Below are positions 49,601 to 60,814 of a stretch of DNA of 64,000 bases, in pieces. The translations under genes and the position numbers were made by a program. Source of the stretch: Takakia lepidozioides (taxonomy: Eukaryota; Streptophyta; Takakiopsida; Takakiales; Takakiaceae); assembly GCA_030704615.1 (NCBI GenBank), contig CM060732.1, forward strand, positions 61,299,053-61,363,052. The letters run 5' to 3'. Each line of letters starts with the position of its first letter. The stretch's first letter is position 1. Under the pieces are notes generated by a model. That model was not told the DNA's origin. It was given only the letters and a program-made list of their open reading frames with translations, and searched no databases.

Positions 49601-50277
49601 CATAACCAAGGCTGATGTGGAAGGATGAGATGTTCATCAGATCTTTCCTACTGTGTAAGGTGGAGATAGGAGGATAGGAGTGTAAGTACTTCACTACTCA
49701 TTTTCACAAAGCTGACAAGATACTGTACCTGCTTCACATGGATCAATGCAGCACGGGAATAGAGGTTGAGATAGGGGGGGAGAGGCGACTGTCGGAGCAC
49801 AGCTCAGCTGCTATGTTTTGTGTTCTTGGTCTTCAGGTACTTACTGTCCTTGCTTTGAGAACATTTTGGTTTCTCAATATAGGGTGTTTTCACATAAATC
49901 AAGCAATGTATGAGGTCACAGAGCTCTTGTTCTTGAGCTATCTGTCGCTCTTTGGACCAGTATCATTTTCTGTGTATCATAAATTTTGGTTGAGTTTCAG
50001 AGCTGTTCCATTGGAAAACCCTTGACCTGCTCCAAGAGGGCTTAAAAGGCACTTCCTGAAAAGGGTCTGTCATAGCCAACAAATGGTTTCCTTTGTTGTT
50101 GAAAGTGGTATCCAGTGGAGTCTTCATTAGACTTCAGAACCAAGACCTGAGACTGCTGTACTAGCAATTCTGAGCATACCTCATTTAGTCGTATTGACCT
50201 GAAAATGCTGCAGGGTGTTTCCTGGAAAGTTCGCTTCACTCGTGGAGGCCAAAAGTTTATTATCCCTGTATGGACAG

Positions 50278-50320
<43 letters not shown>

Positions 50321-51493
50321 CCGACAAAACTGTCAACCCTCGGCACTAGACTGAAATTTAAACTCGGGGCAGGAAGCCTGCCTTTGAACAGCAAACAGAT
50401 GCAGAGAGGAAAGAGGGATTGCAATTGCCCGTTGTGTGGACAACCTGAAGACAATATTCATTTTCTGATTCTTTGTCCTGGGTACTCTCCTGAGAGAGAC
50501 GCCCTCTTCAATCCATCAAGGGAATTGTGTCTGAAGTCGGAACCTTTGCTTACCAACTTTGAAAGTCTCGAGGCTGAGCCAAAGCCCAGGCCCCTTTGGG
50601 GCCTGGTTATTAGGCAAACCACACACAGCAGATTGATGCTTGTTCAAAGGGATTTCTAGAGGATATCTGGAAAACTCGGATTCATATTCTGTTTCCAGGT
50701 AAATCATACTACCGGCGTCAGCCCGTGACAAAGGTAGTTTCTGTCCCTTTGTGTTCCGCTCAAACTGAGCGCGGGGTAAATGGCCACAAGGCTATGGCAA
50801 ACAACGTCTTATGAGTACACACTCTCAAACTGTTCCTCCCAAACTGGGTGCAGGGTCTATGGCCACAAGGTTATGGCAAATTATGTCTTATGAGTACATT
50901 CTCTCTTTTAAAGTATGTGCATGTTAATAATGCTGCAATCCTTCCAGATTCACCACAAGGAAGTTAAAGCACCAGCCAGTAGTCAGATAATCTCACTAGT
51001 CTTACTAGGGCCATGGCCAAGGGTTGTACCCTTTGCTGTTGAATGCTCACCATTATGGTTGAGTGTGCCTGATATTTTAACTGTAACAGGTTCTCACATA
51101 TGCCCATGTTATGAGCATGCATTGAGGTAGTAACACACACATTGCTGGGAGCTGATGAGGGTCGTGGGAGTTGTAGGAGCTAGTCATTGTCGTGCACGAT
51201 GAACTGAATGGTCTTGATACTCAGTGAGTGACCCTTAGAAGGAAGACCACATTCTTCAATTTGGTTACCTTGCAAATGGATGTCTGCTTGTTGTTATCTC
51301 TCTGGCTGTGGTTTGACTGCCAGTCTGCTGTACGTTCAGATTGTACTTTGCACCGCGCTGAATCCAGTGATAGCTGCTGGAGCGTTAGTTTTGCCATCGT
51401 CTCTTTATGCTCTCCTCAAGGTCTGCTCTCTCTCTCTCGCTCTCTCTCTCTCTCTCAATGGCCACAAGGCTACGGCAAACAACGTCTTATGAG

Positions 51494-51560
<67 letters not shown>

Positions 51561-54500
51561 CCTCTCGGCACTATACTGAAATTTAAGCTCAGGGCGGGAA
51601 GCCTACCTTTGAACAGCAAACAGATGCAGAGAGGAAAGGGGGATTGCAAATGCGCGATGTGTGGGCAACCTGAAGACAATATTCATTTTCTGATTCATTG
51701 TCCTGGGTACTCTCGCCAGAGAGACGCCCTCTTCAAATCCATCAAGGGATTTGTTCCTGTACCTCTGTTTATCAGCTTTGAAAATCTCGAGGCTGAGCCA
51801 AAAGCCAAGGCCCTTTTGGGGCCTAGTTATTGGGCAAATCACACACACCAGATTGATGCTTGTGTAAAGGGATTTCTAGAGGACATCTGGAAAACTCGGA
51901 TCAATTGTCTGTTCCTATGTAAGTCATACTACCGGCGTCAGCCCTGCTCAAACTGGGCGCTGGGTCAATGGGCCACAAGGCTACGGCAAACAACATCTTA
52001 TGAGTACATTCTCTCCCAATCTCTCTTGTTCCGCTCAATACTGGCCGCAGGGTCTATGGCCACTGGGCTACATCAAACAACGTCTTATGAGTACTTTCCC
52101 TATACATAGCTTTGAGATCCCGAAGTGTCTGGCCCTCTTACCGACATGAGTCACTTTGTAATGTGTTGTTCATATCTGTTGAAGGGGTGTCACTCCTTTT
52201 TTTGGAGCTCAGCCTAGTTCATTTTTGGTCAATGATTAGGTGGAAAGTTCAAATTTGTTACTTTTTAAAGAGACTAAGTCACTGAGGATGGAAATATGAT
52301 CCTTCCATCTTCCTTTCTGACACCTACTTGAACACAAGAGTTGGCTTTGTCCCTTTCCCAGTGACTTTGTGATGACCTATTCACATATTTGCCTGTTGTA
52401 CCTCCAACGTGTATATATGCAGATATTTGTTGTAAAGCCATACAATCTACGGAGAAAGCGGCAAAAGAGCCTTGAGCTACGACGGTTGACTGTTACTCAG
52501 GTCTTCTATCTTTCTCATTTTCAACCACTCGTGTGACTCACTGCCACTCCATGAATTTATTTTACAGGAGCAGTAATATTGGAATCTATTAAGAAAATGA
52601 GATGTGGAATGCTTAGAAAGCCAGTTCCATTCTTAGGATTTGTCACCGAAAACTTGTAGTTTCATGCTATAGAGTCCATGGCCCCAGAATTATATGTAGG
52701 AGTCTTAAGTATACGACTAGTGGTCCAAAAGTATGAATGTATGGATGGTTTTAACAGAGGGTGATCCTCTCCAGTTAGTATCATCCTTGTATTTGGAAGT
52801 TCACCTGCTTACTTCAAGGTTATGGATTTGGTCCACACCTATTAGGTTCTGCTTGTGGGCAAAGACTCAGTCCATGGTTTGAATGGAAAATTACATCATA
52901 GTGTTTGTATACCACATTCCCTCACAAATCTTGCTAAAGAAAGATGTTTCTGGCAACCATTACACTGTATCCCATGACATTCCAAACAAACAATCGTCAA
53001 ACAATTTCTTCCCTTGGTGCTTTCATTAAGTTTTTCCTAGAATGTGATCTCAATCATGATCGTTGCATTTCACATTGATTGTCAATGGTCTTTGCACATG
53101 GGGCCACAGGTACTTGAGGCAAGGGCTGCATCTGAAAAAGCTCAAGAGCTTTTGAAGAATGTCGCAGAGCGGAAGAAACAGAAACAAGCACAGAGGGAGG
53201 GATTGGTTATCCTAGAGGCTTTGTATGGGGACATAAAAGCACACACGGAGGGCAGGACCTCGAATGGTGATGAGACTGAGGTGCGACCAGAAGAGGATGA
53301 TTCAGATCTCCCACCTCCCTACTTGGACGTTGCTATCCCTCTGCAGTTTTTGGTTGATGACTCCGGCAATCTTCGGGTTTGTCTTCTCACACTTTCTCCC
53401 CCACCTGCCTTCCTTCTGGCTCTACTCGCTTCCCCTCCTTGAGACACTATCGCTTCATCATTTTGACATATGGAAACTTATGACAATCACCCTGCTGGCC
53501 TTGGGACAACTCTTTATCTTGACTGCTAAGTCCGTGTCTGCCGTTGCTTGCACACACGTGAGCGTAACATCCTTCAATTTAGAACCAGAGGCTCTTAAAA
53601 GTGAAAGCTGGCATCCTGGGACAAACCCCTTGTTACTTTTGCTAAAAGAATACCATGGCATGCGGATGCAGCTGCATGAAGGAGTGAAAAAGGCAGGGCT
53701 TATGGGCTTTTGTGACCCTTGCCCTGGAGAGTCAAAACGGTTGCAAGTTATGTACAGTTACCAAGGTCACCACTATCAGGTACATTCTATTCAGGCGCAT
53801 GTTACCTCAAGGCACCTCGTAGACTCCATAGATTTTCATTCTTTCTCTCCCCAGCTCAAAAGTATGGTTATCTTTCTTCTTTTCTCTCCAGTAGTGTGTG
53901 AATTTTAGTATTTGTGTTGGGTAGAGCGGACATTGGCAGTGCTGGAATCAACACTAAACTTATTGTTATGCTTTGCTCCAAACTCTTTATTCACTCCTCA
54001 GACCAAGCCTGTAACCCAATTGTTGCCATCTGTGGGGAGTTTGAATGATTACTTCACCATGGGAGGTGATTTATCGTAATGCCTGGGCAGTAGCCCTTCA
54101 GGGTGAAGGACGCCATAATTTACACTTGCTTCAGCAGGATCAACCCTTTTTTCAAAACCCTGAATGAATAATCAGAGTTCTATGGAGGAAAGTCTGTTTA
54201 CAAGTATTTAAATTAGAAGAACAAAATTTTTGCTAGGTGCTTGTGTCCTGACCCTAGAGCTATGAGGCTGATGCAAAGTCTAGGGGCGATGCAGAGCCTA
54301 GGGGCACCTCAGCATCATATCTTGATTCTTTATTCATCCATCCCGCTACACACCGCATACAGGTGTTATCATTGAAATGGCTGACCATCCACATAGGTAC
54401 TTCCGTTTGTAGATGACCTTTAACCGGATTCACTGCCTAGAACCTCCAATATAGACATGTGGATCGGAACCTGTACAACCATGTGGCCACCAACCTGTAA

Positions 54501-54722
54501 TGCTTAGCTATCTGTCAGAGCTGGCTGCAAGAATCAGGGTGTGGGATACTTCTGTTTGGTTGCCCTGTCGTCGACTGGCGGTTAAAGAGGGCTGTCGGAT
54601 GTGGATGTTTGTGAGAGCAGGTTGTGGTTGGAGATTTTGACGAGTTGCGGATACCGCAGGAGGCACACAAGATTTATGATGGGCGTCCTTCGTCCTCCGA
54701 GAATTTGAATCAAGTGGATTGA
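42292..54722 (+). CDS. OWL1: DnaJ protein of the DNAJC11/OWL1 family (13 exons, 568 residues)
   Basis: Exons: 42292-42438, 43261-43556, 44662-44859, 48273-48387, 48734-48820, 49241-49329, 49752-49836, 50214-50267, 51340-51420, 52423-52500, 53110-53376, 53672-53779, 54621-54722; every junction has GT-AG and the phases join. Residues 14-80 are a J domain with HPD at 41-43, which stimulates Hsp70 ATPase, then a beta-rich middle, a coiled coil ([20 protein letters not shown]) and the family C-terminus ([20 protein letters not shown], ending [12 protein letters not shown]). This order follows Arabidopsis OWL1, which acts in very-low-fluence phytochrome responses; animal DNAJC11 is mitochondrial. 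Length is close to the Arabidopsis protein. Introns 2, 3, 4, 8 and 9 are enlarged by LINE copies and CT repeats, stretching 1.7 kb of coding sequence over 12.4 kb. Confidence 0.93.
43571..43616. repeat. (CT)n microsatellite at the start of intron 2
   Basis: About 23 CT units lie 14 bases after the exon 2 donor and directly before a LINE tail. Confidence 0.9.
43621..43906 (+). mobile_element. Two short LINE 3' tails in intron 2
   Basis: 43621-43695 and 43811-43906 each hold the terminal LINE sequence (CACAAGGCTACGGCAAAC followed by a CGTCTTAnGnGTACA-type tail). The first has (CT)n before it and TTCTCTCT after it; the second follows CT-rich sequence and ends in TTCTTTTT. Confidence 0.85.
44278..44359. 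repeat. Perfect 37-base inverted repeat with 8-base loop
   Basis: Arms 44278-44314 and 44323-44359 are exact reverse complements around TTGAGAAC. Just upstream, about 44260-44278, is a second palindrome (AACTCAAGTTACTTGAGTT) related to the inner part of the arm. It lies in intron 2 and codes for nothing. Confidence 0.95.
44942..45022. repeat. 81-base target-site duplication, left copy
   Basis: It is identical over 81 bases to 47804-47884. The two copies flank the LINE insertions in intron 3 and end at an (AG)n tract, the likely original target. Confidence 0.9.
45023..45340 (-). mobile_element. Truncated LINE 3' end in intron 3
   Basis: The minus strand encodes the end of the LINE protein ([31 protein letters not shown]) and its tail CTTATGAGTACA at the left edge. 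To its right, 45318-45340 repeats part of the target (GCAACACAACAGAGAGAG), so it is a separate insertion into the same site. Confidence 0.88.
45341..47803 (-). mobile_element. 5'-truncated LINE in intron 3, (TC)n at both ends
   Basis: This is the longest LINE copy here. Its 3' tail on the minus strand reads CGTCTTATGAGTACA followed by ATCTCTCTCTCT. Its 5' end lies at an (AG)n tract at 47741-47760, i.e. (TC)n on the element's strand. It sits antisense in the gene and within the 81-base duplication. There is no endonuclease domain, so the 5' half is missing. Confidence 0.92.
45458..47773 (-). pseudogene. LINE reverse transcriptase ORF, 771 codons, N-terminus missing
   Basis: The open frame contains a non-LTR reverse transcriptase: the fingers region [53 protein letters not shown] and the catalytic FADDFAG. 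A connection domain follows ([29 protein letters not shown]), then a C-terminal zinc-binding motif [19 protein letters not shown] (CCHC). The first residues come from the CT repeat, so the annotated start is not the real one. The apurinic endonuclease that should precede it is absent. The uninterrupted frame suggests a young copy. I did not assign the LINE clade. Confidence 0.92.
47804..47884. repeat. 81-base target-site duplication, right copy
   Basis: It is identical to 44942-45022 and continues into AGAGAGAGAAAG, the (AG)n target. A 36-base block (GTGCCTACTTAGGGGCATCA core) occurs on both its sides (47768-47803 and 47905-47940), hinting at a more complex rearrangement. Confidence 0.9.
48389..48434. 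repeat. Poly-C and (CT)n tract at the intron 4 donor
   Basis: A C-homopolymer of about 14 bases followed by CT units starts three bases after the exon 4 splice site. Confidence 0.85.
48622..48660 (+). mobile_element. Degenerate LINE tail in intron 4
   Basis: CATCTTATGAGTATATTCTC matches the LINE terminal sequence with few changes and is followed by TCTCTCC. Confidence 0.7.
50281..50910 (+). mobile_element. LINE 3'-end copy in intron 8, (CT)n on the 5' side
   Basis: A (CT)n tract at 50281-50313 leads into the LINE C-terminal coding region ([32 protein letters not shown]). The tail CGTCTTATGAGTACA at about 50806-50820 is followed by CACTCTC. A second tail in tandem ends TTATGAGTACATTCTCTC near 50908. 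The frame is shifted before the end, so it is dead. Confidence 0.9.
51425..51500 (+). mobile_element. 44-base LINE tail between two (CT)n tracts, intron 9
   Basis: Only the terminal GGCCACAAGGCTACGG...CTTATGAGTACA (51457-51500) is present. (CT)n lies immediately on the left (51425-51456) and right (from 51501). Confidence 0.9.
51501..52100 (+). mobile_element. LINE 3'-end copy in intron 9, (CT)n on the 5' side
   Basis: (CT)n at 51501-51556 passes into CCCTCTCGGCAC and then the LINE C-terminal frame ([38 protein letters not shown]). The tail near 51990-52004 ends in TTCTCTCCC. A second, more divergent tail in tandem ends near 52096 (CGTCTTATGAGTACTTTCC). Confidence 0.9.
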
Positions 54723-57700
54723 TCTCTCCCTGGCCTCTGCCCTCCCCCCTTGCTGTCATGCTTGTGTTTTCTGTGCATTTCTTTCCTGGTTGTCATGTGA
54801 AAAGGAGACATCCCACTGTCTTCCTAGACATTGTGCACACACTTCCAGGAAGGTTTTTGAATGGCCAATTGGGTACACCAGTTCTCCATCGCTCAGTGCC
54901 TCATTGTTTGTCTCCTGATGCTCTGTCAGAAGTTCCACAGAAGAGAGATAGATGGCACTAATGGGCTTTTAATTGCCAGAGATGTTACATCCATTTTTGA
55001 TAGAGAGGGGGATCAACGTATCTGTAGGCTAGGGCATTTTCATATTGTGATATTCTGCCCTTTTTGGGGGGCTGGGCCGCTGGGGCTGGGGAGATCCTTG
55101 ATACTCAGCAAGAGGCAGATGTAGTTTATGGCATTTGTCAAGGTCTTACAATCAGTAGGCACATTCTTCTTTGCAAAACGGCTAGCAAAGGTTTTCGAGG
55201 AACTACTGATTTTCCAGCTTTCTGCTGTCATGGATCTGTCCACTAGATTTGACTCTCCATAAGTGGAAGTCAAATCAACAACCAATAAAGCAACATACAA
55301 AGGTTTGATCCTGCACTTGTGGAAGCATCTGGTTTTCAATGAGGATTTTTGGAACTGGCAGAGGATGTTGTTCTGGTCATACTATGATCTCTTGAGACAA
55401 CGAATGCAAGCGGGTGAAATATTGCTAGACCACATAAATGTAGGTGCAGCTCTGCCGGGAAGACCTAAGCTACATGTTCCAGCTAGCATCAGCAGGAAAG
55501 TCGCAGGAAAGCGCATCCCAAATTGCAGCAGTGAAGTCTCCGCAGAATATACGTTGAGTTTCTGGCACTGGAACCTCTTTGAAGGCTCTTTGAAGCCTGG
55601 CATGGAGGTCTCTCCAAACCATATCTACAAGCCATCTCCTCAGACAAAGCAGTGATATTTCAAAATACCATGTGCCAAGTTCTGGCAGTGAGGTCTCTGT
55701 AATCCGAAACCCCCAATGACAGTAGTGATGTACTTAAAACCTATCTCCCCAGTTTTGCTAGTGAACTCCGGATACCTAGTCATGAAGTGCCCAGTCTGAG
55801 CAATATGGTCTCTACAAAAGCACTCCGCCCTATACAGCAGTTGTCTCTAGAAACTGTTGACCACACTTCTGAGAACCTATTTTCATGTCAAGCTAGTTAT
55901 GCCAGTGGTAGTTTACTTTTGTTGACCCATGTTTTGGGATGAGCATGGTGTGATGAAGAAGGTTGAAGTCCAAAAGGATTGCTAAGTTGGCCATGGGCGT
56001 TCTCTGACAGGAGCCTCTGAGGAGCCCATACGAGGAGATGAGGCATGAGAATGGAATGGCATTTATTGCTGTTTCCCAGTCCCATGCCAATCACTTCTCC
56101 TTGGAGGAGAAGAGTCTCCTAGACCCTCTAATGACACTTCCACCTATATGCATACCTTAGTGAATGTCAGACCAACCCAATGCAACCAGTGCACGCCGAC
56201 AACGCCAAAGGGAAGCTTCTAGCACACCAAGGGAGGGATTTCTGACATGCTTGTACTTTCAGATCCACCATTAGGAGGGGCACCTCTCGCAATATGTGAT
56301 GACCAACAAAGCAGACAAGTTAGCACCAAAGCTCACATTGCTGCATACACATTGAAACCACCAATTGAAGATCATGAGCTAAGAGGCCTTTGCACATATT
56401 AGAAGAATAAAGGTAGGTGAGACTCTCCCCAATGGTGAACTTTGTGAGGGCCCTCATTAAAGGGACTTCTAATGGGGTAAAACATTTGAAATAGAAAAGC
56501 AACAAGATTCCCTAGTTCTAGATGAGAAGATTGTGCAAAAAGCCAAGAAGTCCCTTTAAATACAACAGAACTTATATATATGTCAAATGACATCTCACAG
56601 GAGATATTGATGGTTATCCAAAGAATATACCAAGTATGGGTTTCTGAAGGGAGTTTCTTCAAATTCCATTACTCATAACTTGGAAGAGTGGGCGGCATGA
56701 GCAGGTCCTGTGTGGGTTCCGTGTTACTTTTCCATTCAAGCAAGACTTGTATTTTGATTCTCATATATGAGAATCCCACAAATATTGAATTTCAACAATT
56801 TGTCCATTTTAAGTTAGGCATTGATGCACACACCCCTGGTAACAAGCCTAGGCACAGCCTTGTGTGAGGTTATGATTGAGTTGTCTGTGTGAGCATGGTC
56901 CTCTTGCACACATTAATATAGCAAAGTGCGAGGACAATGAACAACATTGGGACAAAACATTATCTCATGTTGTTGTCGATCCTATGGAAGAACTTGATAC
57001 GACAACTATATGCAATTTGAGGATGGGTTGGATCTTGTAGAGGGACGTGTCACGTCACTTTGAGCTGGAGTTTATTGAGTGCGATCACATCGCTTACTTT
57101 TGTAATATTGTATGCAATGGTTGCATTAGTGCTCTAAGGGGGCAATTTTGTCCTTGGTGCAGTGTAACCCGATCAAATCCACATATTGTTGCAACTAAAC
57201 ATAATTTGAGATATGGCGATACAATCATACTTGTACAATATGTTGGTACAACAAACGCTTAACTTCATCATTCTCATTGTCCACTTATTAACAATATTAT
57301 GAGAAAAGAGTTCCTTAAATCAATAGTAAGATTAATTGAACAATTCAACAATGCTATCAAATACAATTATTAGAAAAGATATTATATATATATATGTAAA
57401 TATGGTATTGCCAAGGATGTTTCATAGAACATATACAATAAAAGAAAGTTGCGACTAAATTTTATTTGGTGGTAGGAAATCATTTTGTCCTTTATCTTAA
57501 ATATGATGATGTTATACTCGTGAATTTGTCATTTTTTATTGTATGGAGACTTTGTATATTACTTCATCATTCAAGTTGTTAATTTATTTTGAAGATTTTC
57601 TATCCATAAATGATTGTCACTGATCTTCACATGTTAGATTGATTTATTATTTACTCTTTATTTTAATCACGTTATAATTAACCATATGCAATTTCATCGT

Positions 57701-57840
57701 CAAGTACCTAATCCATTTGGGTTGCTCAAATGCATATTTTGAACTGAAATTTTTCAATACAAACAGATTCTTATCATGTACATACATCATGTACAAATCT
57801 AAGTGTATCTTCTGGCTCACTCTAGGAAATATTGTGCTCC
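54723..57840. other. 3' flank of the DNAJC11/OWL1 gene; no further gene recognised
   Basis: The 3' UTR should occupy the first few hundred bases. The rest has short frames only, with no RNA gene or transposon ends that I can identify. From about 57250 it is AT-rich, with a short (TA)n run near 57390. Confidence 0.5.
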
Positions 57841-57925
57841 TCCAAGTTGTAGCTGAGTTGGTATTGAACGCATAGCGCCTCAGAAGTGGTTGTGGGTTCA
57901 ATCCACCAATTGGTGTCACAAAGGT
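57841..57925 (+). mobile_element. tRNA-derived SINE-like head
   Basis: A pol III A box (TAGCTGAGTTGG, 57850-57861) and B box (GGGTTCAATCC, 57894-57904) are 44 bases apart start to start, with CCACC following as in a tRNA T arm. The rest does not fold as a tRNA. A tRNA-derived SINE promoter is the likeliest reading; its 3' end is not evident. Confidence 0.5.
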
Positions 57926-57972
57926 GGACACCTTTTGTCAAAAGGCAGTAGGCCACCTTCCGGACGAAGAGA

Positions 57973-58661
57973 CCAGTGTTGGGCGGTTATGTAATATTTT
58001 TGATAACCCCCAGTTCAGGTTCTCTCTTTATTACTGTCTTCTAGGAACCTCCGGTTCAGGTTATTTAGATTTTCAAGATTTTCAAGAACCACCGGAACCA
58101 GTTATTGTGTCTTTTCATGTCTTCTGGTTCTAATACATACCGGTTATTTGGTTACTTTCATATGCCGGTTAGCCAATCCGGTTCGGATATATTGTAAATC
58201 TAATAACCGGGATAGAATTGCCGGTTCTTGTAATGGTTATGGTTAGAAGAGCCTTACAGCTTAGGCACTTTGGTGAACTATAGCACTTCTAAATATATTC
58301 CAACACACTTTGTATGCATTCATATGATTCACAAAGAACTCTTCCTTATCATTGTACCTAGAATAAGAGAGTAAACACGATATGCTGGCTAAACGTAGAA
58401 CAAGTAACCGCTGGTTACCAGCAAGTATCATTAACTGTAACCGGGGGTCTCATCTTAACCCACACAGGTTAGGTTAATTTAAAACAATGTCTCATGCCTT
58501 GCCGGTTCCAAACCCAGGCGGTTATGGGGGCATGTGGGCCCCGCCGGTTCCTTGCATTGCAGGTTATTAAAGGATTTTAGAACCTCCGGTGCAGTGGGTA
58601 TATATCCAGAGCCGGCCCCGCCGGTTATTGGTCACAAATACAGAGAACCGCCCAACACTGG
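57973..58661. mobile_element. hAT-like MITE with 16-base terminal inverted repeats
   Basis: The ends CCAGTGTTGGGCGGTT (57973-57988) and AACCGCCCAACACTGG (58646-58661) are exact inverted repeats. CAGTGTTGG-type termini and about 690 bases without coding sequence fit a non-autonomous hAT element. Many CCGGTT/AACCGG motifs cluster inside both ends, as subterminal transposase sites do. An 8-base target duplication is not clear (only 4 of 8 positions agree), so the insertion is old. Confidence 0.7.
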
Positions 58662-60814
58662 TATGTACAATGGTATGGTTATATTTTTAATGGATGGTAT
58701 CTTCGACAGTTACATTATATATTATGATTTTTAAAGGTTAACTTCATGTTATTTTTACATGTTTTTTATATTTGTAGCCACAAACCCCTGTTGTTAGTTA
58801 TAAATTTATATTTTTGGTACATGGTTATATTATGGTGATCTGATGCCAGCAGCTCAAATCAGTGATGCCTCCGGCTGGGAGCCCAAAGATATATTGCTAT
58901 TTTTAAATTGCACAAATGTGAATGAGGATAAGCACAAAAAAATTGTATCATTACACATACCCATGCTAGCTTGGGTTCATCAATCCTCGATACGGGTCTC
59001 AAGCCGAGTATGAAAATAGTTCATACTTAGATTGGTATGGTAGGTAGGGGGTAGGTCTAGTGTTCAAAACCCGGGGTCCAGGGTATAGCCGGGATATACG
59101 CCCCAAGACATACCCAACTGGTATACCCTTACTCATACCAATGCACATACCCTAGCCGACTGGCTCATACTACAACACTGGTAGTGAAATCAATTGGAGA
59201 CAGCGTCATGCTAGAAATCATAAGCTTAAACTCAATTAAAATCTATTCCAGGCTTTCTCCAAGTAACACCTCATTTAGGTAACATCTATGTTATTGAACA
59301 ACTTATGAAAATTAAATGGATTAATTTTTCAGTTTATTATGGATGAAAGTAATTGATTCCGCTATTTATAAGGAGGAGCCATATGCAACTAGCCGTTTCT
59401 TGATATACTAACACTCATCTTTTTCAATAATACTCTCTCCCCCTCAACCTGTTAACTGAGACGTCTACAAACAATGTTTTCTTTTTGTTTTCAAATTGTA
59501 AAGGCAACAAAGGCCGAAATGGATTGATAAAGGTAGAAAAAAATAACCACCGGGGAGTGATGGCTTACATTGGAGGTACCACCCTCTACCAAGAAAAACA
59601 AAGCGAACGAAAAGCCACAATGAGCAGGACAAGAGACCGAGGGGAAAATCCGTATGAGTCTCCCTGAATAACTCTCTGGCGCAAGAGTACAACCATTGAC
59701 AAGCCTTCCTTGAAATAAACGTCACCTGAGTGACCTCCAAGTTGTCTCGGGGAATAGGTGGAAACCATACCACAGGAGCATTTTCTCCTCTAGGAATGCA
59801 AATAGGGCTGATGACTATGTCATGGTCATAATTATCAAATGCTTTCGCAGTATAGAGGTTGAACCCACATCTCCATGAATGATGTCAATAGGAATGTGGA
59901 AAACAAGTACCCATGATACAGTGTCGTCAGTGCGCCGTCGAGGATGATAGAGCAAAGGATGCTCAAAAGCATGACGCAGACTGCTGCTCACATAAAACGT
60001 AGGTTGGGAAGAGAACTCACTCCTCATAATCGGAGGATTAATGCCAAGTTGACAAAAACTCTCCCACGATGAACTCCGCGGGCCATGATAAAGATAGATA
60101 TATGGAGGTGACGAGGCGAAGGGGTCGTATGGGGTCGTCGGAGATAGTTAGCTATAACCTCATGTGTGCTAAACAGTGCAGAACGCTGAGCAATCGTCCT
60201 TGCTCGTCGTGGAGCCCCCTCTCTGGCTAATAAACGTAGAAATGAGCACATCCAAACAGCAAACCTCCCGGAAGGAAGAACCGCCTAGAAGGTTGACCAC
60301 CACCACCACCATGGTCTGACCTTCTACCCCTTCGACGGCCACCACGCTTTGATCCTCTACCACGTCGTCTGCGCTCCTTCCGCGCTTTGCTTCCTTACTA
60401 TAATTATGAACTTTTTTGGTACGGCGACTCACCACTAGAGTAAACCCTTCAACATCGACAACAGTAAGTGTAAGTAGGCAGTCCACACATCTGCTAAAAC
60501 CCTCAGACCTAGTACATCATAACCACCACGCAAAAAATACTCCACGCCGAACATAGACTCATGCACATCTCTTAGCGTTTGTAGAATATCTCTCACAACA
60601 AAATCTGAAGAAAACCTCCTCAAAAATTTGCTCAGAGTCGTGGCACATGAGCTGATTGATCATGCATCGACATCTTGCATCAAATCCTGCTCAATAGGTG
60701 ATTCAGTGCTGTAGATGTATACAGTGGCTGCCAATTACATAGGTAGGGTTGTGTATAGTTGTCCAGGTATTCATGGTTATTTTTCATTTGTGTAGCATTT
60801 GGGGGGTAAGGTGG
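58662..60814. other. No firm gene; coding-like minus-strand frames at 59465-60623
   Basis: Several overlapping minus-strand frames of 60-105 codons (59465-59773, 59815-60027, 60024-60251, 60169-60486, 60435-60623) follow one another in shifting phase, as in a decayed gene or transposon protein. I recognise no domain. A candidate pair of short inverted ends at 59059-59184 is too weak to call. Confidence 0.35.

Noticed and set aside
59059-59184. Second hAT-like MITE (TAGTGTT...AACACTG)
   Set aside because: Only about 7 bases of inverted match and no target duplication.
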